Assembly: GCF_026191725.2 (NCBI RefSeq)
Contig: NZ_CP120863.1
Coordinates: forward strand, 841,001-905,000
Source of the DNA: Roseibium porphyridii
Lineage (GTDB): Bacteria > Pseudomonadota > Alphaproteobacteria > Rhizobiales > Stappiaceae
Reading direction: 5' to 3'
Length of the DNA stretch: 64,000 nt
Part shown: in pieces, positions 18,580 through 26,875 of the stretch
How the letters are laid out: each line of letters starts with the position of its first letter
How positions within the stretch are numbered: the first letter of the stretch is position 1
The notes under the pieces: model-generated
Database searches by the model: none
Seen by the model: the letters and a program-made list of their open reading frames with translations, nothing else
Told to the model about the DNA's origin: nothing
Made by a program: the position numbers and the translations under genes

Positions 18580-18714
18580 CAAGAAAATTTTCACAGGAAG
18601 ACACCCTGGGCTGAGATAAATCATTGCGAAGTCGGGGCTCTGTCAAAAAACTTACATGGATAAACTGTTCACAGACACTGAGCATTTCGCCTTGATTGCT
18701 AAAGGGACCGATTG

Positions 18715-19623
18715 ATGACCGATGCCGACGCAAAAACCTGGGTTGAGGCTGAATGGGCCGACAGCCTCGATGAAGAAATCGAAATGGAGATTGACGACAA
18801 TCTGATCGCTAAGGATCTCGCGTTCATCTCCGACAAGAAGCACAAGTCGTCGATAAGCCGGAATACCTATTTTCACGAATTGCTTCGAATGCAGGCCGAA
18901 CTGGTCAAGCTTCAGGATTGGGTCCAGCACACCGGAAAGAAGATCGTCATCGTTTTTGAAGGGCGGGATGCCGCGGGCAAGGGAGGCGTGATCAAAAGGA
19001 TCACGCAGCGCCTCAATCCAAGGGTTTGCCGTGTTGTTGCCTTGCCGGCACCGACGGAGCGCGAAAAGAGCCAGTGGTACTTCCAGCGGTATGTTCCGCA
19101 CCTTCCGGCTGCCGGTGAAATCGTGCTTTTCGACCGTTCCTGGTACAACCGCTCAGGTGTCGAGCGTGTCATGGGGTTTGCCGACGAAAATCAGGTCGAG
19201 GAGTTCTTCAACGACGTGCCTGAATTCGAACGCATGCTTGTGAGGTCGGGAATCACGCTGATCAAATACTGGTTCTCCATCACGGATGAAGAACAGCAGC
19301 TCCGCTTTCTGATGCGTGTCCATGATCCCCTGAAACAGTGGAAACTGTCGCCGATGGATCTGGAATCGCGCGTGCGCTGGGAAGATTATACCAAGGCCAA
19401 GGAAGACACGTTTGAACGCACCAACATTCCCGAAGCGCCCTGGTTCATCGTTGAAGGCAACGACAAGAAGCAAGCGCGCCTGAACTGCATCAATCACCTC
19501 TTGTCGATGCTACCTTACGAGGAGGTGCCCCATGATCCGGTTGTGCTGCCCGAGCGGCGTTACAATCAGGACTATGAGCGCAAGGTTTTGCCCGAACATC
19601 TCTATGTCCCGGAAAAGTTCTGA
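18715..19623 (+). CDS. ppk2: Polyphosphate kinase 2
   Basis: PPK2 enzymes transfer phosphate between polyphosphate and nucleotides. The 302-residue single-domain protein carries the Walker A motif GRDAAGKGG at residues 83-91 and the Walker B-like FDRSWYNRSGVERVMGF, together with the lid region RVVALPAPTEREKSQWYFQR. Length and single domain suit a class I enzyme, which usually makes nucleoside triphosphate from diphosphate, but class cannot be fixed by eye. ATG 18715 follows AAAGGGA by 7 bases; a TTG directly before it is not needed. It is divergent from the leucine operon. Confidence 0.93.
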   Translation: MTDADAKTWVEAEWADSLDEEIEMEIDDNLIAKDLAFISDKKHKSSISRNTYFHELLRMQAELVKLQDWVQHTGKKIVIVFEGRDAAGKGGVIKRITQRLNPRVCRVVALPAPTEREKSQWYFQRYVPHLPAAGEIVLFDRSWYNRSGVERVMGFADENQVEEFFNDVPEFERMLVRSGITLIKYWFSITDEEQQLRFLMRVHDPLKQWKLSPMDLESRVRWEDYTKAKEDTFERTNIPEAPWFIVEGNDKKQARLNCINHLLSMLPYEEVPHDPVVLPERRYNQDYERKVLPEHLYVPEKF

Positions 19624-19823
19624 TCAAGCTGCCTGCTTTCAACGATACGCTCCAACATGCAAGTGTGCCGAGGGTGCTCTGGACATGCCTGCAGAGGGGT
19701 CTCTTCACGCAACCGCGCATTGTCAGCAGCGCCGGCAGACGGCATACAAGGGGCGATTGACGAAGAGAGCGGGCTAACCGGTCTCCTCGTCCCATGACCG
19801 ACGCCGTGACAGGAGAATGGAAT

Positions 19824-20831
19824 TTGGCAGACAAGATCAGATGGGGAATTGTTTCGACGGCAAAGATCGGCGTCGAAAAGGTCATTCCGGGCATTCAACG
19901 ATCGCAAACGGGAATTGCCGCAGCGATTGCTTCAAGGACGCTGGACAAGGCACAGGAAACGGCCAAGGCGCTTGGAATTGAGAAGGCTTACGGAAGCTAT
20001 GAAGATCTCCTGGCCGATCCCGACATCGATGCGATCTACAATCCGCTGCCAAACCATATGCACGTGCCCGTCACGATCCAGGCGGTGAATGCCGGCAAAC
20101 ATGTTCTTTGCGAAAAACCTATCGCGCTGAATGCCGATGAAGCGCAGCAGTTGCTTGAGCTTCCAGAGGACAAACTGGTCGCCGAAGGCTTCATGGTGCG
20201 TGCTCATCCGCAATGGATCAGGGCGCGGGAGATTGTGCAGTCCGGCGCTCTTGGTGAACTCAAGGCCATTCAGGCCTTTTTCAGCTATTTCAACGCCGAT
20301 CCTGGCAACATCCGAAACAACGCTGACATCGGTGGCGGCGCGCTTCTTGATATTGGTTGTTACACAATGTTGGCAGGCCGGTATTTCTTTGATGCGGAAC
20401 CGACCCGCGTTGTATCACTGATCGACCGCGATCCTGATTTCGGTACGGATCGCATGACCAGTGCCTTGCTGGATTTCGGACAGAACAGGCATCTCAACTT
20501 TGTCGTATCCACCCAGTTGGCGGCTTATCAGCGATTTCAGCTTGTTGGGACCAAGAAGCGTCTTGAGATCATGATCCCAGTGAATGCTCCTCAGGGTGAG
20601 CCGGTTGAGCTTCGTCTCGATGATGGGTCTGCTTTGGGGGATCGATCGAGTGTTTCAGAGACGATTGCAGCCTGTGATCAGTATGCCGAGCTTGTCGATG
20701 TGTTCGATCGTGCAATTACAGGCGAGACGCCTTTGCCGTTTGGTGTCGCCGACGCGATTCAGAACATGAAGATCCTGGATGCAATTTTTGCGTCGGCAGA
20801 CCGTGGAGGCTGGGTAAATCTTGAAGGATGA
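19824..20831 (+). CDS. Gfo/Idh/MocA-family oxidoreductase
   Basis: The product is an NAD(P)-dependent sugar- or polyol-type dehydrogenase. It opens with the Rossmann segment IRWGIVSTAKIG, followed by AIASRTLDKAQETAKALG, the conserved NPLPNHMHV and the catalytic-lysine motif GKHVLCEKPIA; the C-terminal part has GGGALLDIGCYT. TTG 19824 is chosen because AGGAGA lies 7 bases upstream and the Rossmann strand then starts a few residues in. An ATG at 19794 adds ten residues but has no ribosome site. It is not linked to an obvious sugar-uptake cluster, so the substrate is unknown. Confidence 0.85.
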   Translation: MADKIRWGIVSTAKIGVEKVIPGIQRSQTGIAAAIASRTLDKAQETAKALGIEKAYGSYEDLLADPDIDAIYNPLPNHMHVPVTIQAVNAGKHVLCEKPIALNADEAQQLLELPEDKLVAEGFMVRAHPQWIRAREIVQSGALGELKAIQAFFSYFNADPGNIRNNADIGGGALLDIGCYTMLAGRYFFDAEPTRVVSLIDRDPDFGTDRMTSALLDFGQNRHLNFVVSTQLAAYQRFQLVGTKKRLEIMIPVNAPQGEPVELRLDDGSALGDRSSVSETIAACDQYAELVDVFDRAITGETPLPFGVADAIQNMKILDAIFASADRGGWVNLEG

Positions 20832-20837
20832 ATTCCT

Positions 20838-21674
20838 TCAAAGAGGCTCAAACGCATAACCTTTTTCGCGGCGTGTCAATGTGGCAAACGCAGTCGTGTT
20901 GACGTGGGTCGCGCCGAAGGTAATGCGGTCCGATGCGATCTTGTCAAACAGTGTTCGGCGCGTTCGAACAGCGTCACCAGGATTGCTGTCGAGCGCATAG
21001 GTGATGTCCGGATTTGAAAATTGAAGCTTGTCCGAGACCACGGCGTCGGCCAGGAGCAGGCAATCCTCCCGACCAGACGCCAGGTGCACGACCTGGTGGC
21101 CTGGCGTGTGGCCCTGGGCGAGCAACAATCCGATCCCATTGCCAAGATCCACGTCACCTGAGTGCTGAGTGAGCTGATTTTTCAGCGGTTCTGCAAGTGC
21201 CTGTATCAGACCAATCATCGGCTTCTGTGGGTCCTCGGCGGACGACAACAATTGCGGATCGGTCCAGAACGCCCATTCCCGAGCCTGAATGTGAATTTCA
21301 GCATTCGGAAAGAGACTGTTGCCGTTGGCGCTCAATCCGCCAATGTGATCTGCATGCATATGCGTGATCACGATATCGGTAATTGTTGACCGTTTGAGTT
21401 CAAGATCCGGGTCTTGCCAGTTCAACCGTCCTGTTTCCGGGAAGCGTTCCTTGAGACAGCTTCCAGATCCTGCGTCTACCAGAACGTTCCTGTTTTTCGT
21501 TTCGATCAACCAGGTGTTTGCACCAATGCGCGTTGTCGGTGTAACCGCTTCGCGCTCATGAGGCTGCGTATTCAAAAAATAGTCTGATGGGATTTGAAGA
21601 TGACCATCGGAGAGACTGGTGATCGTCAGATCGCCAAGTGCAAGGGTCGCGGAAGTCTCGTTAATATCTCGCAT
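20838..21674 (-). CDS. Metallo-beta-lactamase-fold hydrolase
   Basis: The 278-residue enzyme has the metal-binding HMHADHIGG motif near residue 105 and GHTPGHQVVHLASG around 178, with a further Asp in LLLADAVVSD, as in the lactonase-like (AttM/AiiA) and other MBL-fold hydrolases. Two zinc ions are expected. It is transcribed divergently from the GlxA-type regulator, which is a likely control partner. The substrate (lactone, thioester or phosphonate) is not determined by sequence. Confidence 0.85.
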   Translation of the reverse strand: MRDINETSATLALGDLTITSLSDGHLQIPSDYFLNTQPHEREAVTPTTRIGANTWLIETKNRNVLVDAGSGSCLKERFPETGRLNWQDPDLELKRSTITDIVITHMHADHIGGLSANGNSLFPNAEIHIQAREWAFWTDPQLLSSAEDPQKPMIGLIQALAEPLKNQLTQHSGDVDLGNGIGLLLAQGHTPGHQVVHLASGREDCLLLADAVVSDKLQFSNPDITYALDSNPGDAVRTRRTLFDKIASDRITFGATHVNTTAFATLTRREKGYAFEPL

Positions 21675-21744
21675 GTGGTGCTCCCAGTGTTTGTAGCTGG
21701 GGCGAGACTAGTTTCAGGACATGGCCAAGACGATTGGCGTATTA

Positions 21745-21774
21745 GCCAAATGATGTGCTAAATCGGCCAAATGA
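21745..21774. promoter_or_regulatory. Direct repeats GCCAAATGA in the MBL/GlxA-regulator divergent region
   Basis: The 9-mer GCCAAATGA occurs at 21745-21753 and again at 21766-21774, exactly 21 bases (two helical turns) apart and in the same orientation. AraC-type regulators often bind such direct half-sites. The second copy overlaps the start codon of the regulator gene. An opposite-sense TTGGC is at 21735-21739. Confidence 0.45.
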
Positions 21775-22670
21775 CCAAGGCCTTTCATTTTGCCATCCTT
21801 GCCTACCCGGGAGCAATGCATTCAGCTGTTCTCGGATTGCAGGACATTCTGGCATTCGCGTCCGAGAGCAGTACGGAGAAGCTTCAAATCAGCGTCCTGA
21901 CAGACTTTGAGGCCATTTCCGCTGGGTATGATGCGGTGATACTTCCCCCGTCGACCGACGAAGTGAAGGTCGAACAAGTGCCGCACTTGCCGCCGTTTTT
22001 GAAAAGGGTGCACGAAAAAGGAGCTGTCGTCTGCTCCGCCTGTACCGGCCTCAGTTTTGTTCTGGCTGCGAAGCTGGACGGCGGAAGGACGGTTACAACG
22101 CATTGGGGACTGGAACAAAGGCTCAAGGCAAACCACCCGGAACTCAGCCTGGATACGGGAGCCATTCTGGTCGAATACACCGATCTCATCACCGCCGGCG
22201 GTATGATGACCTGGATCGACCTCGCACTTGCCCTGATCGAACGCTTTCTGGGCTATTCAGTTGCAGCCAAGACGGCACGGCATTTCATTGTCGAATTTCG
22301 CCGTCGCGATCAGCGCCGGTTCCGCCGCTTTGTTCCTGAATTGCGCCATGGTGATGGTGCTGTTCTGAAAGCGCAGCACTTTTTGGATCGCGTTGCATGT
22401 GAAGACGTAACTGTGGAAATGGTCGCAAGGTCTTCTGGATTGCCTGGCAGGACGTTCTTGCGGCGCTTCAAGACCGCCACCGGCTATTCACCAAAGGCCT
22501 ATCTTCAGGAGCTGCGTATCGAACGTGCGCGCGACCTGCTGATCGAGACCGACAAAAGCGTTGCGGAGATCTGCTATGCCGTTGGGTACAACGATCCGCC
22601 CTCTTTCGTGCGTTTGTTTGTTCGCCTGTGCGGACTTCCACCGGGCGGCTTTCGCGAGCACTTCAAATAA
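21771..22670 (+). CDS. GlxA-family transcriptional regulator (DJ-1/PfpI plus AraC HTH)
   Basis: The 299-residue protein has an N-terminal DJ-1/PfpI-like domain (about 5-170), including the elbow-like VVCSACTGLSFVLA and ITAGGMMTWIDLALALIERF, and a C-terminal AraC/XylS DNA-binding domain (about 200-298) with MVARSSGLPGRTFLRRFKTATG and VAEICYAVGYNDPPSFVRLF. Proteins of this build sense small nitrogenous or aldehyde-type ligands. Its position facing the MBL-fold gene suggests it regulates that gene and perhaps itself. Confidence 0.88.
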   Translation: MTKAFHFAILAYPGAMHSAVLGLQDILAFASESSTEKLQISVLTDFEAISAGYDAVILPPSTDEVKVEQVPHLPPFLKRVHEKGAVVCSACTGLSFVLAAKLDGGRTVTTHWGLEQRLKANHPELSLDTGAILVEYTDLITAGGMMTWIDLALALIERFLGYSVAAKTARHFIVEFRRRDQRRFRRFVPELRHGDGAVLKAQHFLDRVACEDVTVEMVARSSGLPGRTFLRRFKTATGYSPKAYLQELRIERARDLLIETDKSVAEICYAVGYNDPPSFVRLFVRLCGLPPGGFREHFK

Positions 22671-22675
22671 ACGCT

Positions 22676-22700
22676 CCTGTCCCGGCGTTCGCAGGACAGG
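22676..22700. terminator. Possible convergent terminator hairpin
   Basis: CCTGTCC and GGACAGG form a 7-bp stem around an 11-base loop between the converging regulator and methyltransferase genes. No T-run follows on either strand, so termination is plausible from position only. Confidence 0.35.
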
Positions 22701-22708
22701 TCCGGCTG

Positions 22709-23446
22709 CTACGTTTTCGCAAGTGGCCTTGCTTTCAACCAAAGAAATAACGGAAGTCTTTGCCAGTTTTTCAAGCGGTCGGGTGTGGACTTCGGATCTG
22801 GTACGGGTTCCTTGATCGATGTGATGGCAAGGCCGGCCTGTTCCAATGCGGCCGCGTAATTCTGCAGCGGCTGCGACCAGCCGAAAAAAGACATTTCCAA
22901 TCCGTCCTGGACCATCGTCTCTTCGAACTGTGTCCGCTCGAAGTATGGTTCGGTTATAACGAACGGCGCATTCGGGCCTGCGTTCTGAAAGCTGCCGATA
23001 TCTGCGAATGGGTGCACGATCGAAATCGTGAGAATGCCATCGGGTTTCAGCACACGGGCGACTTCAGAAAGTGTTGCCGGTACATCCTCGACATCCATCA
23101 GGACGTTGTAGGCGGTCACCTGATCGAAGCTGTTGTCCGGAAACGGGATGGTGTCAGCTGCACAGACTGCAAAGGTATTTGCCGACATTGCGCCCTTTGC
23201 CGCGTCGATGAAAGCCTCCACGGGATCGGTTGCCGTTACGCGAAAGCCGCATTCCGTCAACAGCCGGGACACCCGGCCTTCACCGCAACCGATTTCGAGC
23301 GCTTCGCCGGGGCCCTTGCCGATGAACTCGGCTAGTTGATCGCGATAAGCCCAGAATGCATCGTGACCAGGTGTACGCGCCCACTTGATCCAGTCATTGG
23401 CGATCCTGGTCCAATGGGCTCTGTCCTTGCCTTTGCCATCCATCAT
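22709..23446 (-). CDS. Class I SAM-dependent methyltransferase
   Basis: The 245-residue protein shows the seven-strand methyltransferase fold: motif I ALEIGCGEGRVSRLL (about 56-70), the acidic end of strand 2 in VTATDPVEAFI, and the post-motif region ADTIPFPDNSFDQVTAYNVLMDVED typical of the Methyltransf_11 group. The C-terminal part is less conserved. The substrate cannot be named. It lies downstream of infC, beyond the infC terminator, in the same direction. Confidence 0.82.
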   Translation of the reverse strand: MMDGKGKDRAHWTRIANDWIKWARTPGHDAFWAYRDQLAEFIGKGPGEALEIGCGEGRVSRLLTECGFRVTATDPVEAFIDAAKGAMSANTFAVCAADTIPFPDNSFDQVTAYNVLMDVEDVPATLSEVARVLKPDGILTISIVHPFADIGSFQNAGPNAPFVITEPYFERTQFEETMVQDGLEMSFFGWSQPLQNYAAALEQAGLAITSIKEPVPDPKSTPDRLKNWQRLPLFLWLKARPLAKT

Positions 23447-23487
23447 CTTCAGCTTCCAAAATATCGGTTGAGTTCAGATTTCGACTG

Positions 23488-23515
23488 AATAAAAAACCCC
23501 GCCGAAGCGGGGTTT
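23488..23515 (-). terminator. Rho-independent terminator of infC
   Basis: On the minus strand AAACCCCGC-TTCG-GCGGGGTTT forms a 9-bp stem with a TTCG tetraloop followed by a T-run (23493-23488). It sits 26 bases after the infC stop, so rpmI and rplT are not co-transcribed here. Confidence 0.92.
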
Positions 23516-23540
23516 CATGAAATCAGATTGGCCTGCCGTC

Positions 23541-24080
23541 TTATTTGATCGGAGCAAGGACCATGACCATCTGCCGGCCTTCAAGCTTCGGCGACGATTC
23601 AACCTTGGCGATTTCGGAGGTCTCCTCGCGGACTTTGTTCAAAAGTTTCATGCCCAGATCCTGGTGGGCCATTTCACGGCCGCGGAATCGAAGCGTAACT
23701 TTCACCTTGTCACCGTCATTGAAGAAACGCAGCATGTTTTTCATCTTCACTTCGTAATCGTGAGTGTCGATGTTCGGACGCATCTTGATCTCTTTGATCT
23801 CAACGGTCTTCTGCTTCTTGCGAGCTTCTGCAGCTTTCTTCTGGGCCTGATATTTGTAACGGCCGTAGTCCAGGATCTTGCAGACTGGGGGGTTGGCATT
23901 TGGCTGGATTTCTACCAGATCCAGGCCGGCATCCATCGCGATATCCATCGCTTCTTCGGTCGGCACGACGCCGCGGTTGGCGCCTTCATGATCAATCAAC
24001 TGGACTTCGCGAACGCGAATTTCATTGTTAGTGCGCGGGCCTTCCTTCGTAGGAGGCGGGGCGCGGAACGGACGGCGAAT
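23541..24080 (-). CDS. infC: Translation initiation factor IF-3 with ATT start
   Basis: IF-3 binds the 30S subunit and checks start-codon and initiator-tRNA choice. The protein is 179 residues if it begins at the ATT codon at 24080-24078, which follows AGGAG by about 9 bases and gives the alphaproteobacterial N-terminus [21 protein letters not shown] start at the internal TTG 23999 would remove the first 27 residues. An AUU start is the classic device by which IF-3 represses its own translation. The body has [31 protein letters not shown] and [16 protein letters not shown]. The gene is monocistronic by the terminator placement. Confidence 0.94.
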   Translation of the reverse strand: MRRPFRAPPPTKEGPRTNNEIRVREVQLIDHEGANRGVVPTEEAMDIAMDAGLDLVEIQPNANPPVCKILDYGRYKYQAQKKAAEARKKQKTVEIKEIKMRPNIDTHDYEVKMKNMLRFFNDGDKVKVTLRFRGREMAHQDLGMKLLNKVREETSEIAKVESSPKLEGRQMVMVLAPIK

Positions 24081-24110
24081 GGTCGCAATCTCCTCTATCG
24101 TTTCACTTAA

Positions 24111-24190
24111 GCGTCAGGAACTGGCTCGGTTCCTACACGAAAAACCCTGGAACACAAGTACCAAGGCCACTGTCGCGTGTCTCCTGACGC
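24111..24190 (-). promoter_or_regulatory. Structured infC 5' leader with alternative helices
   Basis: GCGTCAGGA (24111-24119) can pair with TCCTGACGC (24182-24190) in a perfect 9-bp long-range stem. The same AGGA is also part of a local 6-bp hairpin, AGGAAC (24116-24121) with GTTCCT (24129-24134). The two helices exclude each other. They lie 30 to 110 bases upstream of the ATT start on the infC transcript side. A possible -35 TTGACT is at 24226-24221. Regulatory function is inference. Confidence 0.4.
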
Positions 24191-24406
24191 CGACCTAAAG
24201 CTCCTGCGAAACCGGTGAAAAGTCAACCGAAAACAGCGGTTTTCAGTAATTCAGAAGGCGTTTGCAGGAGCGCAAGTCGTTGTTTTGCGGGCAAATGCAT
24301 GCAATTGGCGCGTTGGAAGCGAAGGCGATGCGTTCTGGCTGTTGCATTCCAGCTGCCTGATGGGCAAGTAAGTACCGTGGCGCTTTGACACAAGGAAGAA
24401 CTCGAA

Positions 24407-24889
24407 TTGGACGGCGGAAAATTCTTATTTCAGCTGCTTAAGGTCATCCTGGGCTTTGTTCTGGCTGTCGTCGCGTGCGGTTTGTTTCTTGCCTGGGGGT
24501 TCTTCCGTGCATCTCATCCCAATGACGACCCGATCGCGTTTGCAGCCATGATCGGGACGGGTTTGGTCGGTGGCAGCGTTGTTGGAGCAACGGCAATTCT
24601 GCCCGCTTCGATACTCATTGCAATTGCGGAAGCAGCGCGTCTGCGCAGCCTCGTCTTTCATGTCGGGGCCGCCGGTGCAATCGCATTTGGGGTCTGGACA
24701 CTCAGTGATCCGGCAACAGCAGACGGATTTCGACCTGGCAGCGTTGTCGCTCTTGCTGCCGGGTTTCTGGCCGGGGCAATTTATTGGTTGATTGCCGGTC
24801 GCTCCTCCGGTGCCTGGCATTCCAACTCAAATCCGTCACCCGTGAAGGATCAAGAGAGGTCGAGCGGTTCCAAAGACGGCAATGCCTAG
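24407..24889 (+). CDS. Unknown small four-helix membrane protein
   Basis: I do not recognise a family. The 160-residue product has four hydrophobic stretches: about 8-33 (LLKVILGFVLAVVACGLFLAWGF), 45-73, 84-98 and 108-128. A short polar C-terminal tail follows. The only usable start is TTG 24407, preceded by AAGGA at 24392-24396. It is divergent from infC and converges with the DUF1232 gene. Codon use looks like that of its neighbours, so I think it is real. Confidence 0.6.
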   Translation: MDGGKFLFQLLKVILGFVLAVVACGLFLAWGFFRASHPNDDPIAFAAMIGTGLVGGSVVGATAILPASILIAIAEAARLRSLVFHVGAAGAIAFGVWTLSDPATADGFRPGSVVALAAGFLAGAIYWLIAGRSSGAWHSNSNPSPVKDQERSSGSKDGNA

Positions 24890-24915
24890 CTTTCTCCGTT
24901 CTTTCGACTTCTGCG

Positions 24916-25290
24916 CTAAAGTTCGCCGTCCTTAAGCGCCTCGCGGGCAGCCTGATAGTGGTCTTCCCGCATATGACTGCGGACCATGGCGATGGCCGCC
25001 ATGAGCACGGTTGCGTCGTCGCCGAACCCGACGCCAATCAGGAAATCAGGAATAGTGTCGATTGGAAGAACAAAATAGGCGAGTGCGGCAAACACCGTCG
25101 CGCGGACCTTGGTTGGTGTGCCTGGATCCAATGCGCAGAAATAGCCGGCAATCACATCTTCCATAAACGGAACCTGACGGGCCGCCTTGCGAGCGGTCGC
25201 CATCAATTTCTGCCGGATGGTTTGCTTTTGCTCATCCTCAGGCCCGAGAATTTCCGGGTCAAACCCGAGATCTTCGAAGGTCGTGTTCAT
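24916..25290 (-). CDS. DUF1232 (YkvA-type) small membrane-associated protein
   Basis: The 124-residue protein contains the DUF1232 signature YFVLPIDTIPDFLIGVGFGDDATVLMAAI (given in parts: LAYFVLPIDTIPDF then GFGDDATVLMAA), a short hydrophobic helical hairpin around residues 65-100. Its biochemical function is unknown in all species. ATG 25290 gives the normal N-terminus MNTTFEDLGFD; the frame remains open for 42 codons upstream but without family resemblance. Confidence 0.8.
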   Translation of the reverse strand: MNTTFEDLGFDPEILGPEDEQKQTIRQKLMATARKAARQVPFMEDVIAGYFCALDPGTPTKVRATVFAALAYFVLPIDTIPDFLIGVGFGDDATVLMAAIAMVRSHMREDHYQAAREALKDGEL

Positions 25291-25557
25291 AGATTGTCCC
25301 GCCTGCTTCACTATGAAAAAGATAAGGGCAGACGAGCAGATCTTCAACTTTGGTTGCGTCAAGCCTTGGCTGTTCAGCGAATGCGAAAGTTGAGAAAATC
25401 CATCAATTACAATCATTTAATGAAGCGAAAGAAGCAGTCTCAGCGAGGTGTGCCTGTTGCCATTTGATGCCGAATCGAGCCTGTTTTCGCAGGTGAAAAA
25501 AATGGCAACAGAACTCCTTTCAAGCAAGCCTTTCCAGCTCAGGGGCTTCGAGCCAAG

Positions 25558-26718
25558 TCAGGCGACCTTCAACCTTGAGCCGACCAACACCATGCGAAGG
25601 GCGTCTTCACTGGCGTTCCGAAGCAGCTTTCCGGCATCGGAGATTGCATCTTCCAATGTGCAGGGACGTTTCAAAATCGAGGCAAATGCATCGATGCCGG
25701 TTTCAAAGGTTTCGCAAACCCCGCTGCCTATTGTGCCCGCCAATGCGATCGTAGGTATGTTTCGCTTACGCGCCCGTTGCGCGACCTCACAAGGCACCTT
25801 GCCAAACGGGCTCTGGCCGTCCAGTGCACCTTCCGCAGTGATGACAAGGTCGGCGGATTTCAACAAACTGTCGAATTCCAGGTACTGCATCACGATGTTG
25901 AAGCGTGGGTGCAGACGTGCACCCGCAAATGCGATCAGTCCGGTTCCCAGTCCGCCGGATGCACCTGACCCGTTTCTATGACCAAGATCCAGGTCGAGAT
26001 CACGATTGAGAAGCAGGGCGTAGATCTCAAGGGCTTCCTCAAGTGACTGAACCTGGCGCGGTGTTGCGCCCTTCTGCGGTCCGAAAACACGTGCGACCCC
26101 ACGATCGCCCAGCAAAACATTGTGCCAGTTCACCGCGGCATCGATCTGCGTTTCACGCAGGCGTGGATCAAGTCCAGAGATATCGATCCTCGATAAGTTT
26201 GCGAGTGCAGCTCCTCCGCGCCCGATACAGATGTTGTTCGCATCAAGCAGGCGCGCGCCCAAGGCCTGAGCCATGCCCGCGCCGCCGTCGTTGATGCCGC
26301 TGTCGCCGCAGCCGATCAGAATACGTTTCGCGCCTGCATCAAGGGCGGCCAGGATCAGTTCGCCCACACCGTAACTCGTTGTTCGGGTCGGATCCCGCTG
26401 ATCGCGGGGAACCAGGCTCAATCCCGCAGCGGCTGCCATTTCGATAACTGCCGTCCGACGATCCTTGCCCCCAAGCATGCCGAAAAAGCTCGAAACGGTT
26501 TGTCCTACAGGTCCCGTGACCATGATTTCGTGAAGCTTGCCGCCAGTCGCGTTGACAAGGGCTTTTGTGAAGCCTTCGCCTCCGTCGACCATCGGAGCTT
26601 TCAAGATGGTGCACTCGGGAAGTGCGCGTCTGCAGCCTTCCGAAATGGCTGCGACCACGTCGTCCACATCCAGAGACTCCTTAAATCCCGACGGTGCGAC
26701 AAGAATATTGAGAGTCAT
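25558..26718 (-). CDS. Glycerate kinase (GarK/GlxK type)
   Basis: The enzyme phosphorylates D-glycerate, normally to 2-phosphoglycerate in this family. The 386-residue protein opens with ILVAPSGFKESLDVDDVVAAI and has PMVDGGEGFTKALV, ILIGCGDSGINDGGAGMAQALG and the C-terminal VITAEGALDGQSPFGKVP, all typical of class II bacterial glycerate kinases. It lies 157 bases downstream of an SLC13-type transporter on the same strand, which suggests that the pair imports and uses an organic acid such as glycerate or tartrate. That link is inference. Confidence 0.92.
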   Translation of the reverse strand: MTLNILVAPSGFKESLDVDDVVAAISEGCRRALPECTILKAPMVDGGEGFTKALVNATGGKLHEIMVTGPVGQTVSSFFGMLGGKDRRTAVIEMAAAAGLSLVPRDQRDPTRTTSYGVGELILAALDAGAKRILIGCGDSGINDGGAGMAQALGARLLDANNICIGRGGAALANLSRIDISGLDPRLRETQIDAAVNWHNVLLGDRGVARVFGPQKGATPRQVQSLEEALEIYALLLNRDLDLDLGHRNGSGASGGLGTGLIAFAGARLHPRFNIVMQYLEFDSLLKSADLVITAEGALDGQSPFGKVPCEVAQRARKRNIPTIALAGTIGSGVCETFETGIDAFASILKRPCTLEDAISDAGKLLRNASEDALRMVLVGSRLKVA

Positions 26719-26812
26719 TTTCTTCTCCTATGCTTGGGGGGTGATAGGAGTAAGACGATTCAGGTCAGTAATTATTCCCGGAATTTTCAATTAATTCTGC
26801 CATAATACGATA

Positions 26813-26848
26813 AATACATCTGGCCTCCTATTTGACGCCAGATGTATT
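26813..26848. repeat. 12-bp inverted repeat between transporter and glycerate kinase genes
   Basis: AATACATCTGGC (26813-26824) and GCCAGATGTATT (26837-26848) are perfect inverted arms around a 12-base spacer. It begins 28 bases after the transporter stop and ends about 95 bases before the glycerate kinase start. It may be a terminator, although only a short T-rich stretch follows, or an operator for a dimeric regulator of the kinase gene. Confidence 0.6.
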
Positions 26849-26875
26849 CATGTTCAATTTCTGCCGCTTGTTAAG

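Noticed and set aside
22676..22700. Strong terminator between the GlxA regulator and methyltransferase
   Set aside because: The stem is real, but neither strand has a T-run, so I list it only with low confidence.
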